This document shows, piece by piece, positions 43,395-55,510 of a stretch of 64,000 bases of DNA. Each line of letters begins with the position of its first letter. Positions within the stretch are counted from its first letter, which is position 1. Made by a program: the position numbers and the translations under genes. This stretch comes from Tolypeutes matacus (taxonomy: Eukaryota > Chordata > Mammalia > Cingulata > Chlamyphoridae). The notes under the pieces are model-generated. The model was not told the origin of the DNA, searched no databases, and saw only the letters and a program-made list of their open reading frames with translations. Where the stretch lies: contig JAKSZT010053928.1 in assembly GCA_026826555.1 (NCBI GenBank), forward strand, positions 4,714,854 to 4,778,853, given 5' to 3'.

Positions 43395-44735
43395 CAAGGA
43401 ATTTGTTTATTTTCATTTTATTGTAGAATCAACGTTTGGCTCTGTTGATTGCCTCTATTTTATCTTTGTTTTCTGTTTCATTCATTTATGCGTTTATACT
43501 TTTTATCTCTTTCCTTCCACTTTCTTTGTTTTTTCTAATAATTGGTTGCTTACTTCTTAGTGTTTTTTCTTTTTCTCCGATGTACGCATTTAAGGATATA
43601 TATTTCCTTCTGGGTACTAGTTTTGCTATATCTACAAGTTTTCATTTGTAGTATTTTCATTATCATTACTTTCTGAGCATATCTAAATTTCCACGATTTT
43701 TTATGTGACCCATGAATAATTAGATGTTTGTTTTAAAAATTTCCTAATATGTGGGTTTTTCTCCCATCTTTGCGCAATTGACTTCTGATTCCCCACAACT
43801 GAGTTATATTGTGGTCAGAGGACAGGTTCTGTTTGATATGGATTTTTGAAATTTGCTGAGACTTTTGCTGGTTGGCCTAGAATTGTGATCAATTTCTGTA
43901 AATGTTCTGCATGTGCTTGGGAAGAATGTAATTCTTTAATTGTTGCATCCAGGGTTCCATTTTTGTCTAGCAAACCAAACCTGTAAATTGTATTGTTCAA
44001 ATTGTATCTGTGCTGGGTATTTTCCATTTGCCCCTCCAGGTCTACTCTCCACGTTTCCTCCCTGCTTTATGCTTCGGGAGGCTGATCTGTATAGGCTATA
44101 TCAAGGACGGCCTTCCCTTCTGGCTTCCATGGGCTCAGTTGATGATGTTGGTAGGAGATTGGAAAGAGGTAGATGGAAAAGACCAGAGTCTCCGTTCATC
44201 CAGCTCCCTCCCTGCTGGGCCGTTTTGGCCAAGTCTGCAAGTCAAAGGCCACGGAGCTGGTCAGGTGCTCTCTCCTTCAGCTGCAGCTCTCACTGGCTTT
44301 GGTGACCACTCCTTCTCCTGGGCTCTTTAGGAGTAGAGCAGGTCACATTGGCTGTTGCTAGCCCTGCATGTGCTTCACCATCCAGTCTAGGTTGGTGTCC
44401 CTTGCCCATGTCTTGTGAGTACTTCTTTAAACTCTCTCCACTCACCTCATTGGAGTGTGGCATCCCTTTCTGCCAGAACCCTGGCTGATAGAATCTCTGT
44501 TCTCCTTTTTGCCTGCTTGACCTAGCAATAATTGAGAGAGATGGGATGAAATCTTCCATTATGATGTTGGGTTTGCCAGTTTCTGTACTTTATATATATT
44601 TTTGCTTTCTATACTTTGAGGCTATTTTTTAAAGTACATACAAATTTAGAATTGTTTTGTCTTCCTGGTGAAGTGACTCTTTTATCATTATATAGTGGCT
44701 TTCTCTGTACTTTGAAATGACTTTTGCTTAAATTT
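43395..44735 (-). mobile_element. Old L1 ORF2 endonuclease-region fragment, interrupted
   Basis: On plus, 43395-44025 (TTATATTGTGGTCAGAGGAC, CATGTGCTTGGGAAGAATGT) and 44512-44735 (AATCTTCCATTATGATGTTG, TTTTATCATTATATAGTGGC) are consecutive parts of L1 ORF2 in reverse. About 490 bp of other sequence separates them. It is highly diverged and therefore old. Confidence 0.75.
44026..44511. mobile_element. Unassigned insertion inside the old L1
   Basis: This GC-richer 490-bp segment breaks L1 ORF2 homology cleanly and ends CCAGAACCCTGGCTGATAGA, reminiscent of an LTR terminus on one strand. Family and target duplication not established. Overlapping plus frames of 106-121 codons here lack recognisable domains. 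Confidence 0.45.
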
Positions 44736-44837
44736 GGGTGTGTGTGTGTGCTGAGGAGACAGGGGAGGGGGCACCATAAAGAGAACTGCAATAAAAAAAC
44801 CTACATTTTGTCAATATTAATACAGCTAGTGGTTTGT

Positions 44838-45560
44838 ATAGCAGTTCTTAAATGTTTTGGTCTCAGGACCTCTTTATAGTCTTAAAATTATAGAGAACCC
44901 CAAAGGGATTTTGTTTATATGGCTTCTCTCTATCCATATTTACCATATTAGAAATTAAAGCTGAGAAAAATTTAAAATATTTATTTATTAATTCATTAAA
45001 AATAACAGCAAGAAACCCATTACATGTTAACACAGATAACACAATTTAAAAATAAAAAAGCTCTAATTTCCCAAACAAAAAAAAATTAGTGAGAAGAGTG
45101 GCATTGTTTTATATTTTTGTAAATCTCTTTGGTGTTTGGCTTATTAGAAGACAGCAGAATTCTCTTATCTGCTTCTGCATTCAGTCTGTTGGGATATATT
45201 GTTTTGTTTGTAGTATATGAAGAAAATCCAGCCTCACATGGTCATGTAGTTGGAAAATGCAGAAGCACGGTGATAATCTTTACAGATAATCATAGCTATT
45301 CATTTTTCATGAGACCACACCAAAACTCAACAAGAGGTCGTTTCTTAAAGGTTAGTAACAATATGAAATCTGAAACCATGCCAAAGAACTTTTTATATTG
45401 TTGCATTAAAATCCATTCATCTGTCTTGTACTTTGAATCAGCATAATTCGAATGTTGTGCATTGGTCACTCGGAAAATATTGAGTCATTGAGTTATACAG
45501 ATCTTCTGAATGTGTCAACATTTCCTTATACAATGTAAAAAACACATTTGCGCTGTGCAT
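44838..45560 (+). mobile_element. hAT-like DNA transposon fossil
   Basis: It opens with AGTTCTTAAATGTTTTGGTC and CAGGACCTCTTTATAGTCTT. It continues through TTTACCATATTAGAAATTAA, CCCATTACATGTTAACACAG and AGTGAGAAGAGTGGCATTG. This is a widespread mammalian hAT-type non-autonomous fossil. The right terminus is not seen, so it is probably truncated. Confidence 0.55.
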
Positions 45561-46019
45561 TGTATATAATGAACAAATTCTAGCTTCAACTCTACTTCCA
45601 ATTTACTGTCGTTAAAAAGTTACTTCCAGCTTTAGTTTTTCTATATATAAAACAAAAGTGATAATTTTGTTTTTCTTTCAGGGTGCCTTAGAGGAAGAAA
45701 TGAGACAATGGCCATGAATGCATTTTGTGAATGTTCAGATACAATTTACACAGGTATAAGGATTCAAAGACTATAAAATTGCATCTTTATTTGCCTCTTC
45801 TAAAAAATGTCCAGATATTAATATTTTAATAGTAAAAGTAATGATTATATTACCATTTATATTCTTGTCACAAAGTAAAACTGTTCTAATCTTCACTTTT
45901 TTCTTTGCCATGGGGATCAATAAATGGAGAACAATTTTCATTTTGAGTGAACAAAGGAACACATTTGGTCCATTGACATATTTCATTTTCTTGAATTGGC
46001 CTTCATTAAAAGCGGCTGC
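45561..46019. other. No gene seen
   Basis: AT-rich unassigned sequence. A 91-codon minus frame (45771-46046) runs into MIR sequence and is not supported. Confidence 0.5.
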
Positions 46020-46180
46020 TCTCACTGATGGGGTCAACCTTTTCATTGTATAGATAAGGGGGCTGAGAACCAGAGAAGTTCAATAACTTGCTGAAGGATG
46101 TATATCATGTGAAAGGCAGACCTGGGCCAGAGGCTCCATTTTCTGACTTCCAATTCAGTTTTTCCTTCATTATACTGTCT
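46020..46180 (-). mobile_element. MIR SINE fragment
   Basis: TTTTCATTGTATAGATAAGG, GGGGCTGAGAACCAGAGAAG and TTCAATAACTTGCTGAAGG are the reverse complement of the MIR core. Confidence 0.75.
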
Positions 46181-47400
46181 TTCAAAGTTTCATTGGTAAC
46201 AATTTGGTAGAGGAAGAGACCATATATAATTTTTATTTTTTAATTTCTAGACTTCTAAAATCATATCATTGGTTCCACTGATTCTCAGCCTTCCTGAATT
46301 CATAGCAATCTTTTGAATACTTGAGTTTTTTTGGTAGCATATTTGAAGTTGAACACATCTTTAAAGGAAAAAAAAAAAAAAAAAAAAGAAAATAGAAAAA
46401 AAACCTTCAACAGTCATCACACTTTATTCACCTCCCCTTTCAGCACCAAGTGCTCTTTGTCCAGAGCTGTTAATTGGCCAGACTGCACCATCTTGTAAAT
46501 TCATAAGGGCAAAGGTCTAGTGTGTTGTATTGAACATGGGCTCTCTCTTCAAGGCTGCCCTGACACGGCACTATTCCTTTTTCCTTCTACTGGCAGGAAG
46601 TTGTTCCAGATCCCAGGCTGCACACCGTGACCTATTCAGCTCAAGATTTTATCTGCCAGACATTGCCTGTATGTGTTCTCAATTACAGCAAAAATACATT
46701 CTGCACATTAATCAAACTTTGAAGACACCCCCAGGCAGGGTTCAAGGTTCTCCTGGTACCATGGCACATAAGGAGGAGAAGGAATGAGAAGCAAGCAGTT
46801 GCCATAGCGATAGCCCTAAGAATGTTAGGCCCTGCCTTGTTGTCTCTGCCTTCCCAAATTCCTTTTCAGCGGGAGTCACTATGACTCCTTCTTGTGGAAT
46901 CTGCCCTGCCCCATCTTCTGAGCTAATCAAGAAAATATAGCAAAAGCTCAGCATTGCCCCCACACCTTACCCCAGCCTATTCAGTGGGCCTTAGAGGGAA
47001 GTTGCCTCTTCCAGTGGCTCAGCTCCAACTGATCAGTCTCTCACTTTCTCTGTAAGGCACATTTACTATCCATCAGTTCTGATGCCTACCAGGTATCTGA
47101 GTTACTTTTGGGCAGTCTCCTCTTGAGCTCCTTACCCCTAATCCCTTCCCATGACTCCATTAGCCCCTTCTGAACTCTTGCATGGCAAGGGCCTGACTTC
47201 TGCTTTAATTTTGCCAGTGTTCCTTTCTGGATTTGGACTCTTACCCTCAAAGGGTAGGACAGGGAGAGGAGATGAAGATGGGGGTATACTGGGGGGAGGG
47301 AGTGGAATTGAAAATTTACCTTGAAATACTGATTTACTTATAGAGGAGATGTTGAAACCCATATTTCAGCCACAATGGACCTTTCTCTCTAGAATCATTC
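46181..47400. other. No gene seen; A-rich tract at 46371-46400
   Basis: A19 and A8 tracts near 46371-46400 have no recognisable retroelement body in front of them. The rest is unassigned. Confidence 0.5.
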
Positions 47401-47403
47401 CCT

Positions 47404-47430
47404 ACACACACACACACACATACACACTAA
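47404..47430 (+). repeat. (CA)n microsatellite
   Basis: ACACACACACACACACATACACAC. Confidence 0.9.
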
Positions 47431-47469
47431 GTTTGAGTTTTGCCCAAGAGGCAAACTCATTAAAGGTAG

Positions 47470-48290
47470 AAAGGATATAACTTGGAGCAAAAGAACAAAT
47501 TCCCAACTGGACCTCAAATTAACCTCACTTCCTCCCTGCACCCGAAGAGCAAACAAAAATCCCCCCAACACAAAATCAACAAAACAAATACAGAAACAAC
47601 AAAACAATTGGCAGTTTCACAGACTCATTCTGCAGTTTATGATACATATACCAACAAAATCTGTGTCTTGAGCCATCCATTTGGATGCAGGAGATCATGG
47701 ATAGAGTGAGAGAAACTGAAGATAAAATAGCCATCAAATTATTTGGAGAGAAAATGAGCCAAATGCCCAACCAAACAACAACAGAAAAATGGATGGAAAA
47801 GAAATGGCTGAATTCATCGAGTTATGTAAGAGTCTGAGAAAGAATTCATAGGGTCTCTGGAAACGCAATTTCATCAAGAGCTGAAGGAAAATGAAAAGGA
47901 AGACAGCAGGTGTAATTGCTGTGAGCAACAGTATCCTGCTGAGACAGAAGAGTTTTACCATCAGCTCTGTAAGAATACATCCAGGCAAATACAGAAAACA
48001 TGGAAATAAATACTTCTCATAAAATCAGGATGGAGGACAAAAGGGCACCCAGAGACATAACATGTGCAGCAGAAAAGAGAGAGGCAAAGGCCAGCTAAGG
48101 TGATAATAGAAAACGAGAAGTGAGAAAATTACCTCTCTGTGGGCATCATTAGGGTGAAGGAAAGCTGGCAAATAGAAGACACTTAAAATGTAACAGAGCA
48201 AAGCATCTAGAACACCTCAGGTCAAATCCTGTTAGAGCAAATAGTGTCACGGAGAAAATCTCTTTATAACAAAAAAAGGTGGGGTGGGAG
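47470..48290 (+). other. A-rich segment of unknown origin, coiled-coil-like composition
   Basis: About 800 bp rich in GAA, AAA and GAG triplets on plus, like an old LINE ORF1 or another transposon gene. All frames are broken, and I could not align it to L1 ORF1 landmarks by eye. A G-run patch (GGTGGGGTGGGAGGGGGGAG) ends it at 48281-48299. Confidence 0.3.
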
Positions 48291-48329
48291 GGGGGAGGAG
48301 TGTAAGTGCAGTAGAAGTGGCAGCTAGAA

Positions 48330-48450
48330 GTCAGGAGAACTGGTTGTAATTCTGGTTGTCTTACTACCTGGCTCTACTTCCCTGGGTATACTAGCTAACC
48401 TTTTCAGGTTAGAACTTTCTGGTCTGTAACATTTATTTTAGCCAATATAG
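48330..48450 (+). mobile_element. MIR SINE fragment
   Basis: GAGAACTGGTTGTAATTCTG, CTTACTACCTGGCTCTACTT and TTTTCAGGTTAGAACTTTCT fit the MIR 5' half, weakly. Confidence 0.5.
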
Positions 48451-49644
48451 TGATCTGTAAGTTTTTGGCAGCATCACCCCTTTATGAAGCTGATGAAAGT
48501 TAAAAATCTTCTTCCCAGCAAAGTTTACATGAGCTTATACTAGATTTTTTTTCATACCATTTCCAGAAGGGTCAGAATTTGTAACCTTAAATTTATAACC
48601 TTAAATGGTCTCATATCTCTTCCAACTTGAAAAACCTATGATTCTTTGGTTTCCAGTTGGTTAAGATCTACTTATTTCAAATAATATTTAATGCAATGAA
48701 ATTCCAGAAGAAGGCATGTCCTTGGAGATTGTATTAAGGGATTCTACTATCTAGTAGTGAAATGTATACGAGAAAGGATGTGAGGGAGGTTGTTAAATGG
48801 TTCATGATGTTCACCTTTTTTCCTTCAGCAGCCCTGGGTTTTTGGTACCCTGAATATTTCAGTGAAATTTGACCCAACTTATTAGCAGAGTTTGTCTTGG
48901 CTCAATTCTTTCTATTTTGATTCTTTCTATGTTTTTTGCCTTGTCCCATCCTCTCTATTTCCTTTCTCTGACCTTCTCTCCTCATCCTCCTCTATCCCAC
49001 TTTTTAAATGAAGTGATGATGTGATGAAGTGATTGGGCTATTGCATTGGAGGTGGAGGTGGGAAACCCTCTAAGGTCAAAGGTGGTGCCAGGGTAGAGAG
49101 AACTCCAAAGAAATATGACATAAAATCTCTGCTTTCAAAGAAATATAATCTAGTTGGAAAGATAAGATACAAACACATAAAAACTGAAAGAAACCATAAA
49201 GGATTAGATTACAAAAGAGAAGATTACAGCACAAGAGGTATTTTTAGCAAGTACGTCTGTTGTATGAATAAGCCTCACATATCATTAATGCTATAGGTTT
49301 AGAGGAAGATGAGTCAGTGAGATTGGAAAGGCAACTTGGCTTTGGGCAGGGGCTGGGCATGAAAAGATAGGTAGGGTATGGATGGCTGAGAAAGTGCAAT
49401 GGAGAAGGAGGAGAGAATTCCTCCTCTTTATTCAAATTCATCTTGGTTCTCATCTTTTCCTTTCCAGGGTCCTGCTTGAAAGCACTGCCTCCCAATCTTT
49501 AACTCAAATTACCAATTAGATGACAATCAACATGGTGGGCCACATAAAATGGAGCCAGTCTTTGGACTAAGGAAAACAGCATTTCCTCTGCATCTACTAG
49601 GAAATGAAAGAAAAGCTGGAGTGCCTGCTTTTTGGAAAAACACA
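48451..49644. other. No gene seen
   Basis: Unassigned. Small plus (87 codons, 49033) and minus (83 codons, 49244) frames have no recognisable content. Confidence 0.5.
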
Positions 49645-49800
49645 TTCATTCATTCTTTCTTTCATTCAACAAATACTAATTGAGCACCTACCAATGTCAA
49701 GCACTGTGCTAGACCCTGGGATACAGCAGTGAACAAGACATAAGTGGCTCTGACTTCCTGGAGCTTAGAGTCAAGTGAAGGAAAGCCAAATACCAAGTCA
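49645..49800 (-). mobile_element. L2/MIR-type 3' fossil
   Basis: CATTCATTCAACAAATACTA-like start at 49662, ATTGAGCACCTACCAATGTC, GCACTGTGCTAGACCCTGG, GATACAGCAGTGAACAAGAC and TTCCTGGAGCTTAGAGTC follow a well-known ancient mammalian repeat in order. Confidence 0.7.
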
Positions 49801-50454
49801 CACTGGCGACAGGGGCCTTGCACAGAGGACAGCCCACTGCGGCCAGGTTGCCCTTCCCGATTTGGGGTAGGTTTAGAAGTTCAACGCAACCCACCTTCGT
49901 TTTCTAGAGCCCTGCTCTGTTATCTGGTTGGTGGGTCGTTAGGTGGGTGCCACCACAAGCAGCCACTTGTCCGGAGCAGAAACTCTGACCTGGAGAATGA
50001 TATAAGTGCTGAGAGAACATACAAATCAAAACAGAAAGTGGGATTTCAACACTCAGCTCCAGATTAATGAGGTAGCAGTGTGGCAAGAACTCAACCTAGA
50101 CATCTTCTCAAAGGTTGGGAGAGCTACATGATAGCCTTTGGTGGTTTTACCAGGAATATAAATAACAGGTTAGAACAAGTAGGGCTTCTGAAAAGAAAAA
50201 TGCCCAAAACCAGGTAGCACTGCAGAGATTTAAAAAAATACAGTAAAGAGGCAAAATAATAAAACACTGTAATTTGGCCTCTCAGCATGAAAGAGGGAAG
50301 CCGAGACTAGAAGAATGGATTAGACTTCATGAGTCATTTGTTCAGTTCTGAGCTGATGGAATACTGGTGGTTTGGAGAAGCTGGAGCAAGCCAATTATTC
50401 TTCCTTCCAACCCTGAGATTCCTTTTGAACAGACTCGCTCTCTCACTCTTCTAT
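49801..50454. other. No gene seen
   Basis: Unassigned; no supported feature. Confidence 0.5.
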
Positions 50455-50660
50455 GAGGTTAGTCAGTTTTTAAGCAACAACCTTGGGCCCGGCACAGTGC
50501 TAGGTGTTTATATGTGCGACCTTTCATTTCACAAAGTCCTGCAAGGAATATATGAAGAAACTGTGGCTCAGAGAGGTAGAACAACCTGCTCCAGGGTCAC
50601 TCAGCTGGTGTGGAGGCCACAGCTAAGCCCAGTCTTTCTGACTCCATTTTCAGTCCTCCT
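50455..50660 (-). mobile_element. MIR SINE
   Basis: GGCCCGGCACAGTGCTAGG, then AGAAACTGTGGCTCAGAGAG and CAGGGTCACTCAGCTGGTGT, then AGTCTTTCTGACTCCA, are the reverse complement of MIR. Confidence 0.8.
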
Positions 50661-50899
50661 AGTACTTATTATGTCCAGTGATTTGTGTCTCCTTTGGTAC
50701 CTGACTGATGACCTCAGTTTGAGAGGCAAAGCATCAGCCTTGTAAACAGTCACAGAGCCAAACAGCCTAGAAATATCCCTTTCCATGGATAAAGTGCAGA
50801 TAACTCCCTTTTAATTACTTCTGGGGCTGCCTGAAATCAAGGTCTACTAAGGGCGTGATTTAAAAAACAGGTTGCATCTTGTAGTGCCAGAAAGTTAGG

Positions 50900-51840
50900 A
50901 AGTGCAAAACAAAAACAAAAACAAAACAAAAACACCAAAATTCCAACCCACATCGATAGGATATGTCAAAGGGAGAAAAGAACCAACTGAAAGACCTCCC
51001 AGTGGCCAAAGCTAGAGCAAATAAGGCAACAAAATAAATAAAGTAGTTATTGGATTATAACCTAAAGTATAAAATAAATATCCAAGAGTCCATATTGATA
51101 TAAATAAATTATTGAGTAAATAAATAAGTGTGGAGAAGAGACAAATCTCTAGTGCAGAAAAATTGCAAAATTTTCAAATAGATACATTGCTCTAGGAGGG
51201 GGAGCATAATTCCCCGCTACTTAAGTGTGGGCTGCACATAGTGACTTCTTTCCAAGGAGCATAGTGTGGGAGGGGAGCAAAAGAGGAACTTTATAGTGGG
51301 GAAACCAGGCAAAAGCTACCTCAGCTGATGATCAAGGTCAACATCAATAGTGAAAAGTCATATTGATAGCATGTATCCTTGATTTGATGTGATGAAAATG
51401 GTAAATCTTGGGACTTCCTCCCCCAAACCCATAAGCCCTGTCTAATTATGAGAAAAATAGCACACAAATCCCAATAAAAGAGCATCTCCAAATACTGACC
51501 AGTACTTCTCAGAACTGTCAAAATCATCAAAAACAAAATCTGAAAAACTATCACAGCCAAGAGGAGCCTAAGGAGATATGACAACTAAATGTAATGTGGT
51601 ATCCTGGATGAGATACAGGAACAACAACAAAAAAAGACATTAGGTGAAAAATAAGAATTTAGTTACTGATGATCTATCATTATTGGCTTACTAATTTTAA
51701 CAACTGTACTATACAATGTAAGATGTTATTAATCAGGAAAAAAAATTGAGTGTAGGGTATATGGAAACTCTCTGTACTACTTTCTCAATTTTTCTGTAAA
51801 TCTAAAACTGTTTTAAAAAAATAAAATGCGTTAAAAAAAA
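50900..51840 (+). mobile_element. Old L1 (L1M-type) 3' end
   Basis: Landmarks in order: GGAGGGGGAGCATAATTCCC, GTGGGCTGCACATAGTGACT, GATGATCAAGGTCAACATC, GTCATATTGATAGCATGTA, AGCCAAGAGGAGCCTAAGG, TAAATGTAATGTGGTATCC and GTATATGGAAACTCTCTG. It ends CTAAAACTGTTTT with an A-rich tail at 51813-51842. It is 5'-truncated with no ORF2 left. Confidence 0.85.
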
Positions 51841-52614
51841 ACATGTTAAAATCTATTAGCAAGATCGTTTGAGCAGGAATTTTAAAGACCTAAAGCGGAT
51901 GGGGAATTGTTGCTTCTCAATGCTGTTTATTTTAACTCCAGTCCTATGTGCAACCTTCAGCCCATACCAAGGGCTGTCTGTGCTGCCCTTTTGGCTTCTA
52001 GAAAAGTTTGGTGAAGGAGCTAGACAGGAATTGGTGATTTCATCTTGGCAGGTGAAGAAGAGGAAGTAGTAAAGCATGACGCATAGTTTCTGGCTTGAGA
52101 ACTGGGTTGGTGGTGCCATTTACTGAGGTGGGGACACTGGAGGAAGAGTGGATGCTTTGGAGAGAGAGGAAGGGAGGAGTTTCTGTCCACAATGATTTTC
52201 TCTGTACATTGCCATTGCATCTATTCAGGAACTCTCATGAAGTGATTAAAAAAATTAAGAAAAAATGGCCATGAAATGAAAAACCATTTTATTCTGTGAA
52301 AAAATGAGAAAGTGGTTAATTGGGAATGATGATATATGTAAGACATGCCTCTGCAGAAACATGATTCAGAAGAAGTCCAGGAAGTATATGAACATTTCTA
52401 CATTTAGGGGCCCACAGGGGTGTAGAGTTTGTCTGCTAAGGGTGTCATGGGTGTGCTGTGTTATCAACTCTTGCTTGGGCCACAGCTGAGCTTTGAATCT
52501 GTGGTTCATCCAGGCTCCTCACCTTTTTTTGTTTTCCTGTCACCTCCCTTTCACATCTCTTTATACACCCATTCCAGGTGGACTGAGGTTCCAAGGATAG
52601 CTGACTCCTACCAG
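51841..52614. other. No gene seen
   Basis: Unassigned; short overlapping frames only. Confidence 0.5.
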
Positions 52615-52770
52615 TCAGTGATAGAGCAGAAAGAGCAGTGGGCCTGGGAGTCGTAAGAACCCAAATGGTCCAAGTCGGGCTCTATAAACTAGCACAACTT
52701 GCTCCTTGTGCCTCGGTTTCTCATCTATAAAATGGTGAGTTTGAACTTGATCTCCAAGTACAAAGATTCT
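52615..52770 (+). mobile_element. MIR SINE fragment
   Basis: AGAGCAGTGGGCCTGGGAGT, then CTTGCTCCTTGTGCCTCGG, TTTCTCATCTATAAAATGG, in MIR order. Confidence 0.75.
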
Positions 52771-53527
52771 GCAGTGGATTATTACTTGTGAACATCAGCT
52801 CAAATAAAATATTTAGCTGAATAATTTGAAACTATTGAAAAAAACATACACATCTGAATTGGGTTGTTTTTTTGTTTGTTTACAGCTGTGGCTGGTATAA
52901 GGAAAAACCACAGGGGAGTATCAATCCCCAGGCTGCTAAATAAAGGCTTTCCTGATGAGACCATCCCTCTGAACAACTTTGAAACTGGGGAGTTTTAAAT
53001 TTGAAGTCTTGCCCAATTAAAGGCCTGTGTGTAGAGTATACTTCTCTCCTCTCCCCAAATCAGTTTTCTTTTAAATTTAGAAAATAATTTTCGTATTTTG
53101 TAAATATATTTGTCTTCTAGCATTTCCATTCATTTTTACCATTACTACAACTAGTTTTACCTTTTACCATTACTAGCATACCATTCATATTTAATAGTAA
53201 ATAATAATAGTGCTTATATTTTATTCCACCAGAACCCAGGAGATTGAATGAAAAGGAAACTATAATTTATATTTTAATTTATATTTTAAGCAGCAACCTA
53301 AGTTGAGCCTTCACTGTTCATGGCTTTTTTGCTCCCTCAAAGAGAGAAAAGGATGAATGTCATGTACTATTGAATATCTTTGCAATAATTAAGTTTTTTT
53401 TTTTTTTTTTCATTCAATGAGAAATACTGAGAATCTGCTATGTTTAAGGTATTGTGTTAAATGCTGGGTCCTGCCTTTTGCCTGTCCTGGAGCTGGAAGC
53501 GACACAAAGCAACATAGAAATCATATC
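52771..53527. other. No gene seen
   Basis: AT-rich. A T18 tract at 53394-53410 is followed by a weak MIR-like CATTCAATGAGAAATACTGAG. Confidence 0.5.
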
Positions 53528-54181
53528 CAGTCATTTCTCATTATTCATGTCAGTTATGTTCTATAAAGTCCCAGTGAATACTGAGTTAGCAAATACTGAA
53601 CCATTGCCCCCAGGGGAAATACTTAAGTTCCGGTGAAACTCTGGTTACAACATTTTTGTCAACCAGTCAATATATAATCTTGTTTCTGTGTGTTTTTGTT
53701 TAAAGATACCTTATTTATTATATATTGTTGATTCATTCACATTGAATTCATGGCCAACAGCCCTTAATCTCATACCTGAGCAAAGCTTATTTATCACATG
53801 TATTTTCTCTATGAGGAGCACCACAGCCTTCTTGCTCTTAGGAACACTAGACAGCATTTCAGCACAATGCTGGGGGGGGGGGGGCATTTTAAGCAGTGAA
53901 ATTGCCAATAAAGAGCCCAAAAAATGTTTTAAAAAAACAAATGGCACTAAATATAACATGAAAAGGACAATTGTTCTATTGAGAGCTAAAACAAGAAAGA
54001 AAGAGTGTTGTCTTGTTCAGCTGGAAACATGCGTGTTAGGTGACTCTTATTTTTCCCTGCTATGTGCATGTCCACAAATGACTGCAAAAGCACCGAGAGA
54101 ATTAATTTTGGGGTTACAGATAAATTTTAGTGAGTAGGTGAATTCACAAATATGCAGTCGGCAAGTAATGAGGATTGGCTG
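53528..54181 (+). mobile_element. Tigger/mariner-like non-autonomous DNA transposon
   Basis: Terminal inverted repeats are visible: CAGTCATTTCTCATTATT at the left and, in reverse complement, CAGCCAATCCTCATTACTT at the right. The right flank begins TA, as expected for TA-targeting transposons; the left flank has mutated. The interior includes CCAGGGGAAATACTTAAG, TTGTTGATTCATTCACATTG and TTAATTTTGGGGTTACAG. A G13 run at 53871-53883 is a later expansion. A 149-codon plus frame here (53688-54137) is not a transposase. Confidence 0.7.
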
Positions 54182-54229
54182 TAATTTCACAGAGTGATTA
54201 CTGCTGTGGGAAAAATAAAGCAACATAAA

Positions 54230-54440
54230 GGGTAAAGAGTGATGGTTTGAGGAGGTTCTGTTTAGCTAGAGTTGTTAGGGAAGCCCTCTTGCTAGAGATG
54301 TGCTAATGAAGTGGGGTCAGCTGTGAAGTGGTCCAGGCAGAGGGAAGAGCAAGTGAAAGGGACCAGAAGTGGGCTGGCTGCTGGAGGAAAGGAAGGAGGC
54401 TAGAAGGCCTGGAGGATAGAGAGTGAAGGAAGTCCTTGTG
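54230..54440 (+). mobile_element. L2-like fragment
   Basis: GGTCCAGGCAGAGGGAAGAG, then CAAGTGAAAGGGACCAG, and GGAAAGGAAGGAGGCTAGAAG match the sense side of L2 as commonly seen in mammals, with low identity. Confidence 0.5.
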
Positions 54441-55510
54441 GCCTGGACTTGAGGAAAGAGGTCTTTATGTGGGGCAGCCATATGGTAATAAAAATGATAG
54501 TAACAATAGCTATCCAATGTTTGTTTCTCTTTTAACATATTTAGATATTGTTTAGATATCGTCTCATGGCTACAATATCTTCTATCTTTCTGAGGATTAA
54601 AATAAAAAACCTTGGTTCCTGGTTTATATCTGTCCCTCTAATTCCTTTTTTGCCCATTTGTTTGTTTGGTTCTCTACTGTTTATGTAGATCTGGTGATCC
54701 TTGGCTCTCCATTTGTGTTCAAAGGTGAGACACTAAAAAGCTGGTAAGAATCTCTGAGTGGGTGCAAAGGCTTCACAATGAGTCAGTTTCACTGCCGCGT
54801 GAATGGGTGGCCAGGTGGACTTTTTGTGAGGGGGGTCCTTCAAATATAGGATTTTTCTTTAAGGCTGTTCAATTTCTCCAAAATTGAGTCCTTCGATCTT
54901 CTGCCATGGAGAGGTTGGGACTGGAGTTGAGATGGTGAGAGTACATGCCTGACTGTCGGCATCTGGGAGCAGGGCTGCAGCATGAGCCCGGGCCTTGCCA
55001 TTCACCATGCAGACTTTCTTATAATCCCCATTTTTGGCCCCATACCTTTCTCCTACCCTCCTGAGCCTCTCTGCCTTAATTTCTCCAGGGATCATAGCTT
55101 CCATAGCCCCTGGAGATGGGGGAGCTGTGGCTGCTGCGTGGGTCAGGAGGGAATCTGGGATTGTACTACTCTACCTCAGTCTTCCTGTTTTTATCTTATG
55201 CCTCACCCATGCCTTCCTAGGCCTGTGGGGTCTTAGCCCCTATATCTTTATGTGGGAGCAACTTAGCTTGCTTTTCATTATCATCCCTCTCTGAATAAAC
55301 TCTGCTGTCAGTTATCATTCTTCTGTCTGCTTCTTTCTCCCTAAAATTTGTTGACCTTTCCTGTCCATTATTACCTCTTCTCTCACATTCCTTGTCTTCA
55401 TGAGTTTATATCTATTTTATTTCTTTTAGAAGGGAAATGAGTTAAAAGCCTGTGTTCAATCTGAGTATCTCACTGAGGATCTCTAAATGTTAGGTCTGAG
55501 TTGCTTTCTT
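54441..55510. other. No gene seen
   Basis: Unassigned. Plus and minus frames of about 80 codons at 54859-55294 overlap each other and lack recognisable motifs. Confidence 0.5.

Noticed and set aside
44010..44330. Overlapping plus frames of 106-121 codons
   Set aside because: They fall within an unassigned insertion in an old L1, and three frames are open at once without recognisable motifs.
53688..54137. 149-codon plus frame as a transposase remnant
   Set aside because: It lies in the non-autonomous interior of the Tigger-like element and shows no DDE-type motifs.
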